64,000 nucleotides of DNA from positions 1,612,001 to 1,676,000 of the forward strand of contig NZ_CP022282.1 in the NCBI RefSeq assembly GCF_002216065.1, written 5' to 3'. Below the pieces are notes generated by a model. That model worked only from the letters and a program-made list of their open reading frames with translations, made no database searches and was not told where the DNA came from. Both the position numbers and the translations under genes were made by a program. Source of the DNA: Chryseobacterium sp. T16E-39 (GTDB lineage Bacteria; Bacteroidota; Bacteroidia; Flavobacteriales; Weeksellaceae). Shown in pieces: positions 1-9,147 of this stretch (position 1 is its first letter; every line of letters begins with the position of its first letter).

Positions 1-117
1 AAGAATCTGATTTCCTCAAATGAAATTCCTATTAGCCATCTGACTTCTGGGAATTATTTTATAAAATTAAAAGGTCCTCAGGGAAATGTTATTCTCTTAC
101 AATTCATTAAAAAATAA
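1..117 (+). CDS. C-terminal end of a T9SS-exported protein (partial)
   Basis: Frame 1 is open from the window edge to a TAA at 115-117, giving 38 residues. The tail (...ISHLTSGNYFIKLKG... ending in two lysines) has the pattern of the type A C-terminal sorting domain of the type IX secretion system: a short beta-strand, 'L.sG.Y.ikl', then a basic C-terminus. Such domains send proteins across the outer membrane and are cleaved at the cell surface. The catalytic or adhesive part lies outside the window, so the function of the protein cannot be told. The T9SS assignment rests only on this short motif. Confidence 0.7.
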   Translation, partial: KNLISSNEIPISHLTSGNYFIKLKGPQGNVILLQFIKK

Positions 118-121
118 AAAC

Positions 122-157
122 AAAAAAATCCGTCAATTGAAACTGACGGATTTTTTT
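122..157. terminator. Bidirectional intrinsic terminator
   Basis: A perfect stem (A7-TCCGTCA at 122-135 against TGACGGA-T7 at 144-157) with an 8-nt loop lies between two convergent genes. The A and T runs make it functional on both strands. Confidence 0.85.
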
Positions 158-177
158 ATATACTTTATTTTAAGGGC

Positions 178-522
178 TTAGTCACCATCTGAGAACATAG
201 AGTTCGCAAGAGAGGTAATCAGCGAAAGCGCAATACTGAAAATAAATGCCCACCAGAAACCATCTACGACCATACTGTCGATAAAATAATCAGCCAGAAG
301 AATAATCAGTGCATTAATTACCAAGGCAAATAATCCTAGAGTAATAATCGTTAAAGGAAGTCCAAAAAGACTTAAAATAGGTTTGACAAATAAGTTTAAA
401 AGGCCTAAAACAACAGCAAAAATAATAGCGGCTGAAAAGCCTTCAAAATGTACTCCCGGTAAAATTTTCGTTAAAAGAAACGCAACAACCGCAGTGATAA
501 GTAAACGGATAATTAAGTTCAT
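178..522 (-). CDS. Phage holin family 4 / YvlD-like small membrane protein
   Basis: A 114-residue protein that is almost entirely hydrophobic, with four predicted membrane segments (about residues 3-22, 28-50, 56-78 and 88-108) and a short acidic C-terminus. The pattern (N-terminal basic residue, 'KPIL...GLPLTI.TLGLF....NA') is that of the phage-holin-4 superfamily (PF04020). This family is chromosomal and widespread in bacteria, and despite its name is rarely part of a prophage. It is convergent with the T9SS-tail gene and shares its terminator. No function beyond 'inner-membrane protein' can be supported. Confidence 0.8.
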   Translation of the reverse strand: MNLIIRLLITAVVAFLLTKILPGVHFEGFSAAIIFAVVLGLLNLFVKPILSLFGLPLTIITLGLFALVINALIILLADYFIDSMVVDGFWWAFIFSIALSLITSLANSMFSDGD

Positions 523-744
523 ATGTTAATATTTTTTATAGTTTGTATACAACTATCAAAACTCATTCCATAGAATGCCCATTTGAATGATTAATAAAAG
601 TCTTTATTCATAGGGATTGCTAAAGTTTCGGTTTTCAATTAAATAAGGGAAAACACCTATTTTTCAAAAATGGGTATTTTCCCTTTGCGTTATCCTTTTT
701 TTATTCATGAATTTTATTCCAGCAAACCCTTAAAACTTAAAATC

Positions 745-996
745 ATGGACAACACACACATTAGTAATCTCACCAGAGTGGATGCAGGAAAGGATTCTTC
801 ATGGCATATCCACAAAGACCATCTGAAGTATGGTTCTATTCAACAAACGAGAGTTGATTTTAATGGTCGAAGCCTAAAAAAAATCATGGAAAAAATTGCG
901 GACAATGCACCTATTAACGCACCCTACTTAAAATCTGAGGAACAAAAGCATTATTATGAAGAATGCCTTACCTGGATTGAAAACAATTATGATTAA
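745..996 (+). CDS. Small conserved-looking hypothetical protein
   Basis: The ORF could begin at 670, but the first 25 residues would be read from AT-rich leader DNA. I prefer the ATG at 745, which gives an 83-residue, hydrophilic, probably cytosolic protein (begins MDNTHISNLT). It is rich in charged residues and has a C-terminal helix (LKSEEQKHYYEECLTWIENN). No signal peptide, membrane segment or recognisable domain is present. It stands alone, with a hairpin right after its stop. Function unknown. Confidence 0.55.
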   Translation: MDNTHISNLTRVDAGKDSSWHIHKDHLKYGSIQQTRVDFNGRSLKKIMEKIADNAPINAPYLKSEEQKHYYEECLTWIENNYD

Positions 997-1016
997 TCAA
1001 TTTTTTAAAATGGACA

Positions 1017-1048
1017 AATTGCCTAAGGAATCCTTAGGCAATTGTTTT
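1017..1048 (+). terminator. Terminator-like inverted repeat
   Basis: AATTGCCTAAGGA (1017-1029) faces its reverse complement (1031-1043) and is followed by a short T-rich run. It lies 20 bp after the small hypothetical gene and before the convergent phosphodiesterase gene, so it may serve both. Confidence 0.6.
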
Positions 1049-1085
1049 CAGCAATGTTATTACTGAATATGAAGAATATAATAAG

Positions 1086-1967
1086 TTATTTTACTCGGGC
1101 ATAAAGACCTTTCTTTTTAAGAAAGTCAATAAGCTCTTTGGGTCTGTCTGTTTGGATGATGTTGATATTATTTTTTACAAACCATTCATAAGCGTCAGGA
1201 TTTTCCAGTACCAGATCATCATTATGACCCGCACTTTGTTGTGGCCACAGAGAATTGACCCAAACCCGTGCACCCTTTTGCTGAATTTCTTTAAAATTGA
1301 TCAGGTGACTTTCATCAGATCCTAAAGTCAATTCAAAGCCATAAACTTTATAGTTGTTCAAATAGCTGTTGATTTTTGGCCATCCTTCATCACTAGCTAA
1401 TCTCACAATTGGCATATAATGAATCTCATTTTTAATAGCTCCATATTTTTTATTGAATTCGTCATAGGTGGCTGTTCCTTTGAAAAGAACCTCATCTAAA
1501 ATATTTCTTTTCTTAAGAATGGGATAAACCAGCTCAAAGTAATCAAATGCCTTATCTAAATTGATAAAAACTTTCCCTTTCGTAACATCTAAAATTTCCT
1601 CCAGGGTGGGAACTTTCATTTGCGTGGGAACACCCAGTCCATCTCTGAGATTCAGCTTTTTAATTTCTTCCAAAGTATAATCCGAAGGTTTTCCTTTTCC
1701 TGTTGTCGTTCTGTCTATTGTATTATCATGCATCAGGATCAATACATTATCTTTGGTAAGCGCCAGATCTATCTCCACCATATTGATCCCTTTTTCAATC
1801 GCTTTTTTTACCGCCATCACAGAATTTTCCGGAGCTTCTCTCCAATCTGCACGGTGAGCGACTACCATAATTTTATCTTTTGGAAATTTTGAAAGTGAAA
1901 TGCTGTTTTGTCCCAGAACAAATCCGGAAATGAGCAAAAGTAGATATATGAATTTATTAGTTTTCAT
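1086..1967 (-). CDS. Secreted glycerophosphodiester phosphodiesterase (paralogue 2)
   Basis: A 293-residue protein with an N-terminal signal peptide (about residues 1-20, ending ...FVLGQ) followed by a GDPD TIM-barrel domain. The family's catalytic and metal residues are visible: His38-Arg39 (VVAHRADW), Glu65 and Asp67 (MVEIDLA), and His80 (LILMHD). The expected reaction is hydrolysis of glycerophosphodiesters to glycerol-3-phosphate and an alcohol in the periplasm or at the surface. Its start overlaps the end of the upstream paralogue by 11 bp, so the two are translated from one message. The exact substrate is not shown by the sequence. Confidence 0.9.
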   Translation of the reverse strand: MKTNKFIYLLLLISGFVLGQNSISLSKFPKDKIMVVAHRADWREAPENSVMAVKKAIEKGINMVEIDLALTKDNVLILMHDNTIDRTTTGKGKPSDYTLEEIKKLNLRDGLGVPTQMKVPTLEEILDVTKGKVFINLDKAFDYFELVYPILKKRNILDEVLFKGTATYDEFNKKYGAIKNEIHYMPIVRLASDEGWPKINSYLNNYKVYGFELTLGSDESHLINFKEIQQKGARVWVNSLWPQQSAGHNDDLVLENPDAYEWFVKNNINIIQTDRPKELIDFLKKKGLYARVK

Positions 1968-2886
1968 ATTTTAAATGTTTTAATTTTAAATATTGAATTA
2001 ATGCTTCGGGTCTGTCCGTTTGGATAATCTGAGCCCCTTTTCTGATCATCCAGCCCCAGTTTTCATCCGGATGGTCAATGGCTTTGTCATCATCATGACC
2101 TGCACAGAGTTCCGGCCATAAAGCATTGATCCAGATGAGTGAATGAGTACCACGAATAAGCTTTAATAGCTCATCTGCTTTTGGTGTCTCATCTTTAATG
2201 ATCACTTCATAAGCAGCTGGATTGAAAATTTTAGAAAAATCTTTGATGTATTCAGCAGGATTAAGTACCTCATCTCTTTGATAAATACTGTAATCCTCCG
2301 GCCATACCATCGGCATATAGATTATATGGTCCAATTTATTTCCCACTTCTTTTTTTAATTCCGCAGCCTTTTTATTTCCTTTCAGGATAATTTGTTCAGT
2401 GGTTCCTGTCTTTTCTGTCAGCAGTCTTACCTCTTCAATAAAATCCCATCCTTTGTCAAGGTTCAGCATGATTCTTTTTCCTTTAATAAAATTGAGTACT
2501 TCTTCAAGGGTAGGAATTTTCTCTTTTGTTGACATACCTGCTCCGTTCTTAAGAAACAAAGATTGTATTTTAGGAAGTGATGTTTGAGAGATTTCGCCTT
2601 TACCTGTGGTTGTACGATCCAGCTTTTTATCGTGCATGACGATCAATTGCCCGTCTTTTGTTTTCTGCAAATCAATTTCAACAATATCTACTCCCATTTT
2701 TATAGCACTTTCTATCGCCTTGATTGAGTTTTCAGGATAATTCCTCCAATCCCCTCGGTGAGCAACCACCAATATTTTATCCTTTGGAATTCCCTGTTTG
2801 AAATAATTGGTTTGGGCAACACTCAACTGAACGATTAAAAGCCCTAGCATCAAACCTGCCTTTTTTATATAATTTAAATTATTCAT
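1957..2886 (-). CDS. Secreted glycerophosphodiester phosphodiesterase (paralogue 1)
   Basis: A 309-residue GDPD-family enzyme with a signal peptide (residues 1-25, ending ...LSVAQ). Catalytic motifs are His43-Arg44 (VVAHRGDW), Glu70, Asp72 (IVEIDLQ) and His85 (LIVMHD). The C-terminal motif 'GAQIIQTDRPEALIQYL' is shared with the downstream copy, so the pair looks like a tandem duplication that has diverged. It starts 16 bp after susD. The position behind susC/susD suggests that these enzymes cut a phosphodiester-containing ligand captured at the surface; that link is inference from context. Confidence 0.9.
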   Translation of the reverse strand: MNNLNYIKKAGLMLGLLIVQLSVAQTNYFKQGIPKDKILVVAHRGDWRNYPENSIKAIESAIKMGVDIVEIDLQKTKDGQLIVMHDKKLDRTTTGKGEISQTSLPKIQSLFLKNGAGMSTKEKIPTLEEVLNFIKGKRIMLNLDKGWDFIEEVRLLTEKTGTTEQIILKGNKKAAELKKEVGNKLDHIIYMPMVWPEDYSIYQRDEVLNPAEYIKDFSKIFNPAAYEVIIKDETPKADELLKLIRGTHSLIWINALWPELCAGHDDDKAIDHPDENWGWMIRKGAQIIQTDRPEALIQYLKLKHLKYEN

Positions 2887-2902
2887 TGTAACGGTATTTT
2901 AA

Positions 2903-4303
2903 TTAATAACCCGGATTCTGTTTGATCGCAGGATCAGTGTTGATCTGTCCCTGGGGAACAGGCATCAGAAGGTTAAAATCCTTAATCACTGCGGTATTAT
3001 AACCTGGTGTATTCTGAAAATGTGTGGTCATCACAGATACTGCTTTTCCAGTCCGAACCAGATCAAACCATCGGTGGCCTTCACCAACCAATTCTTTTCT
3101 TCTTTCTAAAGCAACCTCATCCAATAGCTTTTGCTGATCCATAAGATTTACCAGACCCACACCAGCTCTGGCTTTAATTTTATTCAGATACAAATTTGAA
3201 TTGGTAAAATCATTGGCTTTTGCATAGCATTCCGCCATTAAAAGATAAACATCTGCCAAACGTAGAACGACTACATTACTTCCTCCATCGGCAACGGCAT
3301 CGGATGTTTTCACTAATTTTTTACTATAAGGGATTCCATTTGGAGTAAGTCCCACAAAGGCATTTCTCCGGGAATCTCCGGAACCAAAAATGGCATATAC
3401 TTCTTTTGTAGGAAGGTTATGCCCCTTTGCTCCTGATACAAAACCTGAAGGACTGAACATCTGATAGGCCTGGCTTCCTTCTGTATTTCCATTTAAGCCC
3501 GAAGTGAACTGAACATCAAAAATAATTTCAGCATTATTCTTATTCGTTGGATCAAAAATTTTGGTTACATCAGAAAGCAGACTGTATCCCAAAGGTTCAA
3601 CTTGTTGCAGATAGGGTAATGCTTCGGCATATTTATTTCTTGTTATTAAAACTTTACCCAGCATTCCAAGGGCTGCCCCCTTTGTAACCCTACCTTTCTG
3701 GGAGGCCGTAGCAGGGAGTAGATCTATCGATGCTTTAAGTTCGGTTTCAATAAAATTATACACGGTTTCTGCAGAAGTTCTCCCCTGTCCGAAATATTCA
3801 TTGACATCCGTTGTTTCCTTTGTCACCAATGGTACATCCCCAAAAATCCTTACCAGATTGAAATACATGAGTGCTCTTAAAAACTTCATTTCTCCGGTTC
3901 TGGCATTTTTACGGGACTGATCCATTGTGATCCCGCCAATTCTGTTGAGTACAATATTTGCCTGCTGAATTCCCACATAATGATCTTTCCAGGTACTGCT
4001 TAACAAAGAATTATTGGGCTGGATGGTAAAAAAATCAAATTCACCATAGGTAAAACTGTCATTAGCAGGAACCTCATCATAGGTATTATCAGACGGGATC
4101 TCTCCAATAGCAAGCATAGCCAGCTGATATTCCCCATTGTATTGCAATGAAGCATAAACTGCGTTCACTCCCTGCTCAAGCTGGGCCTCATCCTGATAAA
4201 AATTAGCCGTTACTTTGGTACTTTCCGGTGACGTATTCAACAGGTCTGAAGAACACGATTGTAATAAGAAAAGACCTAATAATGGAATATATAATTTATT
4301 CAT
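2903..4303 (-). CDS. SusD/RagB-family outer-membrane lipoprotein
   Basis: 466 residues with a lipoprotein signal (MNKLYIPLLGLFLLQSC, lipidated Cys17) followed by 'SSDLLNTSPES', typical of SusD proteins. The N-terminal SusD-like helices (TPR-type, about 60-200) contain 'RALMYFNLVRIFGDVPLVT', and the C-terminal SusD domain contains 'LRLADVYLLMAECYAKAND' and 'ALERRKELVGEGHRWFDLVRTG', all hallmark segments. SusD binds substrate on the cell surface and caps the SusC channel. It follows susC by 30 bp in the same operon. The ligand is unknown; the downstream phosphodiesterases suggest a phosphodiester. Confidence 0.95.
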   Translation of the reverse strand: MNKLYIPLLGLFLLQSCSSDLLNTSPESTKVTANFYQDEAQLEQGVNAVYASLQYNGEYQLAMLAIGEIPSDNTYDEVPANDSFTYGEFDFFTIQPNNSLLSSTWKDHYVGIQQANIVLNRIGGITMDQSRKNARTGEMKFLRALMYFNLVRIFGDVPLVTKETTDVNEYFGQGRTSAETVYNFIETELKASIDLLPATASQKGRVTKGAALGMLGKVLITRNKYAEALPYLQQVEPLGYSLLSDVTKIFDPTNKNNAEIIFDVQFTSGLNGNTEGSQAYQMFSPSGFVSGAKGHNLPTKEVYAIFGSGDSRRNAFVGLTPNGIPYSKKLVKTSDAVADGGSNVVVLRLADVYLLMAECYAKANDFTNSNLYLNKIKARAGVGLVNLMDQQKLLDEVALERRKELVGEGHRWFDLVRTGKAVSVMTTHFQNTPGYNTAVIKDFNLLMPVPQGQINTDPAIKQNPGY

Positions 4304-4333
4304 TTTTTTTAATTTTATTAATTGAATCTGTGA

Positions 4334-7300
4334 TTAAAATTTCATGTTCATTCCAAACGAAAACACTTTAGCAACAGGATAATATCCGCTGTCATAGCCT
4401 TGGGTTAATATGCTGTCTGAATTGGCATCCAGGTTTTGTCCCCTGTAAGAAGTGAATGTCAAAAGATTATTTCCTACAAAATAGACCTGAATAGATTTTA
4501 CTTTTAAAGCAGAGACCAATTGCTCAGGAAGGTTGTATGCTAATTTTAATGACCTCAGACGAACATAATCTCCATTTTTAAAAAAAATATTGGATGTCCT
4601 TGCTTCCTTTCGGTTGTTTGAAAAGTTCATATTGGGCATTGCGTAAATTCCGTCCGGATTGGTTACCGGATTGTATCTGTTATCGAAATAATATTGTGAT
4701 GGAACCCCAAATCCTTCTCCGGATTCAGCGACACTCACCATGTCTCCATTGTATATTTTCCGTCCCAGCTCACTGTACAATGTAAAATTCAGTTCGAAGT
4801 TTTTATACCGGAAAGAATTGGTAAACCCTAAAACATATTTGGGAATTCCCGAACCAAAGCTTTTTTTGTCATCGGCATCTATTTTTCCATCCTTATTCAG
4901 GTCTTCCATGATATAATCTCCCACCATCGTTCCTGAAATATGTGGCGAGTTATCAATTTGCGCCTGGGTCTTATAGACGCCTATAATATTGTATCCATAC
5001 ATTTCTGCAATAGACTGCCCTACCTTCGTAATAGCAAAATTATTAGCTCCTGCAACAATCTGGGTTTGTCCATTTGCCAGAGCCAACACTTTATTTTTAT
5101 TCATTGAGAAGCTGAAATTATTTGAATACTCAAAGCTTTCTCCAATATGAACCGGTTTTAGCGACAGCTGAACTTCCAACCCATTGTTTCTTAACTTTCC
5201 AATATTCTGTAAAGATGTGCTGTATCCTGATTGCTGAGGAACCGGTACATCCAACAATAAGCCATCCCTGTTCAGGATGTAATAATCAGCTGAAACATTC
5301 AGGTATTTATTAAAAAGTCCGAAGTCAATTCCAAAGTTTTTAGATTCAGATTTTTCCCATGAAATATTAGGATTAGGAGCTGTAGAAGAGCGGTATCCCG
5401 GCGCCAATATTCCACCAAACACATAATTTTCCTGCGCCATTAAAGAAAGAGCCCCAAAATTCGGGATCTGGTTATTCCCGTTGCTTCCTACACTAAATCT
5501 TAGTTTCAATGGATCTAGGAATTTATTTTTGGGAAAGAAGTTTTCGTTACTTAAAGTCCATCCCAGAGAGAGTGCATAAAAATCACCCCATTTTGTATTC
5601 ACTCCAAAACGTGAAGAACCGTCTCTTCTGTAAGACGCCATAAAGCTATACTTCCCTTGATAAGAATAATTAAATCTTGAAAAATAAGAAATCAGAGCCC
5701 ATTTATACTGGTCTACATCTACCTTAAAAGAAGTCCCGCCTCCGATATTTGTGATACTGTTATCAGGGAATCCGGCTGCTAGTGTAGTTACCTTATTGGA
5801 TTCCTCCTGTTGATAGGATTGTCCTGCAATAACGTTGAAGGAATGATCGTTGATCTTTTTGTCATAGGTAAGTAAGTTTTCAATCAGGTAATTTTTGGTA
5901 ATATATTCCGTTCTGCTCGCTGTGGTCACGTCAGGTGCTGCAGTTCTATAGCTTCCCACTGTTGAAGGGTCGAAGAAATTGTATTCATAGCTTGTGTAAT
6001 CACCACCAGCAGAAACTTTATATTTAAAATCTTTTAGAAAGTTCCATTCCCCGAATATATTCCCGAATGTTTTAAACAATGTATATTTCCTTTTTGTCAT
6101 TTCTGCTACTGCCAGTGGGTTTTCCACCAGTGCTCCATCAGTTGGCGTATTCGCTTTTATTTGTTGGGAGATAAGTAAATTCCCGTTCGCATCCCTGGGG
6201 GCAAAAAACGGATACATGGTTGTTGCCATCTGTATGAGGTTATAAGTACGTCCCCCATTTACCATATCAAAAAGACTTCCCTGCGCAAAAGACGGCGTCA
6301 TAGAAACTCCGAATTTCAGTTTATCACTGATATTGGTGACCAGATTGATATTCCCTGAGTACTTTTCATAATCAGTTCCTATTAATATTCCCTTCTGGTT
6401 CAGATAACTTCCTGTGAAAGAATATTTTGTTTTATCATTGCCACCCAACACATTCAATGAGGTATTGCTCATCGGGGCAGGCTTCAGAACTGTTGAATAC
6501 CAGTCTGTATCTGTCAGTCCTTTTTCTTTATTTAAATAAGGGGTAAGATAATCGGGAAGTAATTCTCTTAAGGTAGCTCCTTTAGAAATCCGGGTAGCAT
6601 TGTCATCGGAAGCACTCCTGTTTGCTCCTTTGGACAGATAATTATTATCACGGGCCTCTTTCATAAAAGTAGCCATATCGTAAGCATTCACGAATTTCTC
6701 ATTATCACTTCTGGTTTGTATTCCATAATAAGAGTCCAGAGTAAACTCCAACTTACCTTTTTTCCCTTCTTTGGTTTGAATCAACACAACTCCATTAGCC
6801 CCTCTCGATCCATAAATAGCTGTAGATGCAGCATCCTTCAGGATATCAATTGTTGCAATGGAATTCGGATCGATAGAGTTAAGGTTAGTCCCTTCCGTAA
6901 GAGGAAATCCATCCACCACAATAAGAGGATTTGCACCTGCTGTAAGTGTTCCAATACCCCGGATCCTAATATTGGGTGAAGCTCCGGGATTGGCATTAGC
7001 CTGAGTGATCTGAATCCCTGTCGCTTTTCCTGCAATCATATCACCGAAATTCCCGGAAGCAACGCCCTTCAGGTCTTTTTCGCCGATGGAAGCAATAGCC
7101 CCCGAAATATCTTTTTTATTTTGTTTTCCATACCCTATTAATACCACTTCTTCAATTTTCTTTTCCTTTTCAGGAATGGTATCATTTTTTGAAATATTGT
7201 TTTTAGTTACATTGTTCCGGGCAAATGTTTTGCCCGATGTTCTTCTTACTGTAACAACATTATTCTGTACGCTAAATTCTACAGGATAGTTTTTCTGTAA

Positions 7301-7549
7301 GTAATCAAGTGTATTTTGCAGGGAATTGTAGTCGATCTTCCTGTCATCGACCAGAATATCTTCAAGGTCTGAGACAGAATAAAATACCTGGGCTTTTGTT
7401 GTTTTGCTGAGCTTTTCCAGAACTTTGGTAATGGGGAGTTCTGCAGCAGCGTAAGAAGAATGTAAGTAAGGATGTATTTCTGACGCATAAGATAATTGGG
7501 CCGAGCACAAAATCCCAAGCATAGCAATACTAATTGCTGTTTTTTTCAT
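4334..7549 (-). CDS. SusC/RagA-family TonB-dependent receptor with STN signalling domain
   Basis: 1071 residues. After a signal peptide (about 1-22) comes an STN domain (about 36-103; 'LPITKVLEKLSKTTKAQVF...'), which in this class contacts the periplasmic part of FecR. The 'IEEVVLIGYGKQNKKDISGA' segment and TonB plug follow (about 130-250; 'VIVVDG'-type motif, 'DILKDAASTAIYGSRGANGV'), then a 22-strand barrel ending in Phe. The carboxypeptidase-regulatory-like domain usual between signal peptide and plug in SusC proteins is not evident; the STN domain occupies that place. With fecR and the sigma gene upstream, this is a receptor that both imports a ligand and signals its presence. Confidence 0.95.
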   Translation of the reverse strand: MKKTAISIAMLGILCSAQLSYASEIHPYLHSSYAAAELPITKVLEKLSKTTKAQVFYSVSDLEDILVDDRKIDYNSLQNTLDYLQKNYPVEFSVQNNVVTVRRTSGKTFARNNVTKNNISKNDTIPEKEKKIEEVVLIGYGKQNKKDISGAIASIGEKDLKGVASGNFGDMIAGKATGIQITQANANPGASPNIRIRGIGTLTAGANPLIVVDGFPLTEGTNLNSIDPNSIATIDILKDAASTAIYGSRGANGVVLIQTKEGKKGKLEFTLDSYYGIQTRSDNEKFVNAYDMATFMKEARDNNYLSKGANRSASDDNATRISKGATLRELLPDYLTPYLNKEKGLTDTDWYSTVLKPAPMSNTSLNVLGGNDKTKYSFTGSYLNQKGILIGTDYEKYSGNINLVTNISDKLKFGVSMTPSFAQGSLFDMVNGGRTYNLIQMATTMYPFFAPRDANGNLLISQQIKANTPTDGALVENPLAVAEMTKRKYTLFKTFGNIFGEWNFLKDFKYKVSAGGDYTSYEYNFFDPSTVGSYRTAAPDVTTASRTEYITKNYLIENLLTYDKKINDHSFNVIAGQSYQQEESNKVTTLAAGFPDNSITNIGGGTSFKVDVDQYKWALISYFSRFNYSYQGKYSFMASYRRDGSSRFGVNTKWGDFYALSLGWTLSNENFFPKNKFLDPLKLRFSVGSNGNNQIPNFGALSLMAQENYVFGGILAPGYRSSTAPNPNISWEKSESKNFGIDFGLFNKYLNVSADYYILNRDGLLLDVPVPQQSGYSTSLQNIGKLRNNGLEVQLSLKPVHIGESFEYSNNFSFSMNKNKVLALANGQTQIVAGANNFAITKVGQSIAEMYGYNIIGVYKTQAQIDNSPHISGTMVGDYIMEDLNKDGKIDADDKKSFGSGIPKYVLGFTNSFRYKNFELNFTLYSELGRKIYNGDMVSVAESGEGFGVPSQYYFDNRYNPVTNPDGIYAMPNMNFSNNRKEARTSNIFFKNGDYVRLRSLKLAYNLPEQLVSALKVKSIQVYFVGNNLLTFTSYRGQNLDANSDSILTQGYDSGYYPVAKVFSFGMNMKF

Positions 7550-7631
7550 AAATTCGCAAATGTTAATTTTTAAACTTTTACCGGTTTTTAAATTGAATAA
7601 TCAGCATCGATACGCCAATATCGGTGCTTTT

Positions 7632-8456
7632 CTATTTTAATATGATTTCTTTTTCACTGGTCTTTTCTGGTTTAAGGTTAAACGGGTAGCTTATGACGGA
7701 AAGAACCTCATTAAGGTTTCCGGTGAATGCTCCGCTTACTTTTTTATTTTTAAACTGAACAGGATATGATATACTGATGTTGTAGGTCCTTTCCAATTGT
7801 TCTATCGCCTCAGAATAGGCAGCATGATCAAAAGTGAAACTCCTCTGTTTATCAGGATGATAAAAATGATAATCCTGCTTCCCATTATCATTGATCCAGA
7901 TTTCTTTAGGAAGTAAATAAGTGATCGTTTTGCCATGTTCTATTTTCACTTTTCCTTCAAACAATTCAACCTTTTTTTCTGTAGACTTCTGGTCTAAGAA
8001 GAATTGTGTCCCCAGAACCTGAACATTAAATTCTCCGGCATTAATTCTAAATGGTCGTGCTTTGTCTTTTGCAACACTGAACTTTCCCTGTCCCACAAAA
8101 ACCATTTTCCGGTCTTTTTCGCCAAAGCTTCGGTCCAGTGTAAGTGTACTGTACGGTTTCAGATCGACTGTACTTCCATCCGGCAGTTGAAATAATTTTC
8201 CCTTTTCCATGGTCTCATACACCAATATCCTTTCAGCTCCACGACCTGAAGTCTGAAATGTATTTTTAAAAATGATTAAAAGGGCAAAAAAGGGAATCAG
8301 TGCCGCGGCTATCCAATAGATTTTTTTTACAGACTTTCTTCTTTCGATCTTCTTTTCAATTCCTGTCCAGATCTTTCGATCGGTGATGTCATCTATTTTA
8401 TTCTGTTCCTCAGTCGCTGATTTCCAGTTTTTCTCAAATTCTTCTTCTAAACTCAT
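7632..8456 (-). CDS. FecR-family anti-sigma factor
   Basis: 274 residues in the order expected for Bacteroidota FecR: a cytosolic N-terminus that binds the sigma factor (1-43), one membrane segment (about 44-63; 'IYWIAAALIPFFALLIIF'), a periplasmic FecR domain (about 85-180; 'LPDGSTVDLKPYSTLTLD', 'VLGTQFFLD') and a C-terminal DUF4974-like domain (about 200-274; 'ITYLLPKEIW' just before it, then 'SEAIEQLERTYNISISYPVQ'). It lies between the ECF sigma gene and susC, and transduces receptor occupancy to the sigma factor. Confidence 0.93.
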   Translation of the reverse strand: MSLEEEFEKNWKSATEEQNKIDDITDRKIWTGIEKKIERRKSVKKIYWIAAALIPFFALLIIFKNTFQTSGRGAERILVYETMEKGKLFQLPDGSTVDLKPYSTLTLDRSFGEKDRKMVFVGQGKFSVAKDKARPFRINAGEFNVQVLGTQFFLDQKSTEKKVELFEGKVKIEHGKTITYLLPKEIWINDNGKQDYHFYHPDKQRSFTFDHAAYSEAIEQLERTYNISISYPVQFKNKKVSGAFTGNLNEVLSVISYPFNLKPEKTSEKEIILK

Positions 8457-8575
8457 AAGTGCTATTCCTGATAAAGTTTACAAAGGTTATTTAATAGTAA
8501 ATACGCAGAAATAGAAAATCGTAAACCTCATCTCCGGAGATTTAACAAATAGTTCATATTGGAAGCCGGAAAAGA

Positions 8576-9055
8576 TTAGTGAAGATTAATTTTCAGAAAG
8601 CTGATCGCTTTATTGATATGTTTGCCAATGGCTACTTTGGAAATTTTATTTTCTTTAGCTAAATGGGAATAGCTGAGATTTTCAAGGGTATGCTGCATGA
8701 ATAATTCTTTGGTTTTCCGGGGAAGTTGATCCAATAAAACTTCCATTCTGGAAATCTGCTCCTCTTTACCCGCCTCATCCGAAACCTCATCTTCTGTTTC
8801 CTGAATTATATGATGATCCGAAGGCACCATCTCCAGTTTATTTTTACGGTAAAAATTGGCAACCTCCTGTTTACTCGCTTTGAAAATAATTGCTTCTATT
8901 GAGGACGCATCATTCGCTTTGTCGATATGCTTCCACAGATGTACAAATATATCCTGCACAATATCTTCTACATCCTCATCTCTCTGGACGTATTTTCTGA
9001 CGAAGAAATAAACTTTATGTTTATATTCAGAATATATTTTTTTGAATTGTGCCAT
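8576..9055 (-). CDS. ECF RNA polymerase sigma factor (FecI-like, Bacteroidota type)
   Basis: 159 residues. Region 2 spans about 5-70 (a '.YSEYKHKVYFFVRKYVQRDEDVEDIVQDIFVHLWK' pattern, including the 'D.EDIVQD' recognition helix). Region 4 spans about 105-155 ('LPRKTKELFMQHTLENLSYSHLA' followed by 'ISKVAIGKHINKAISFLK'). There is no region 1 or 3, as usual for ECF factors. It is transcribed ahead of fecR and susC, so it most likely drives this same locus when FecR is signalled by the SusC STN domain. Confidence 0.93.
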   Translation of the reverse strand: MAQFKKIYSEYKHKVYFFVRKYVQRDEDVEDIVQDIFVHLWKHIDKANDASSIEAIIFKASKQEVANFYRKNKLEMVPSDHHIIQETEDEVSDEAGKEEQISRMEVLLDQLPRKTKELFMQHTLENLSYSHLAKENKISKVAIGKHINKAISFLKINLH

Positions 9056-9147
9056 TGTGCATCGGATAAAAACAGCCTCACAAAAATATCTATAATAAAT
9101 TCATCTTGGATTAATGCTATGTTAATTTTCGTAATGGAGTCTGTATT

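Noticed and set aside
178..522. Phage holin hit as a sign of a prophage
   Set aside because: The PF04020 family is an ordinary chromosomal membrane protein family and no other phage gene is near.
670..744. Upstream ATG for the small hypothetical gene
   Set aside because: The added residues (MGIFPLRYPFFIHEF...) look like translated leader DNA and do not match the hydrophilic rest.
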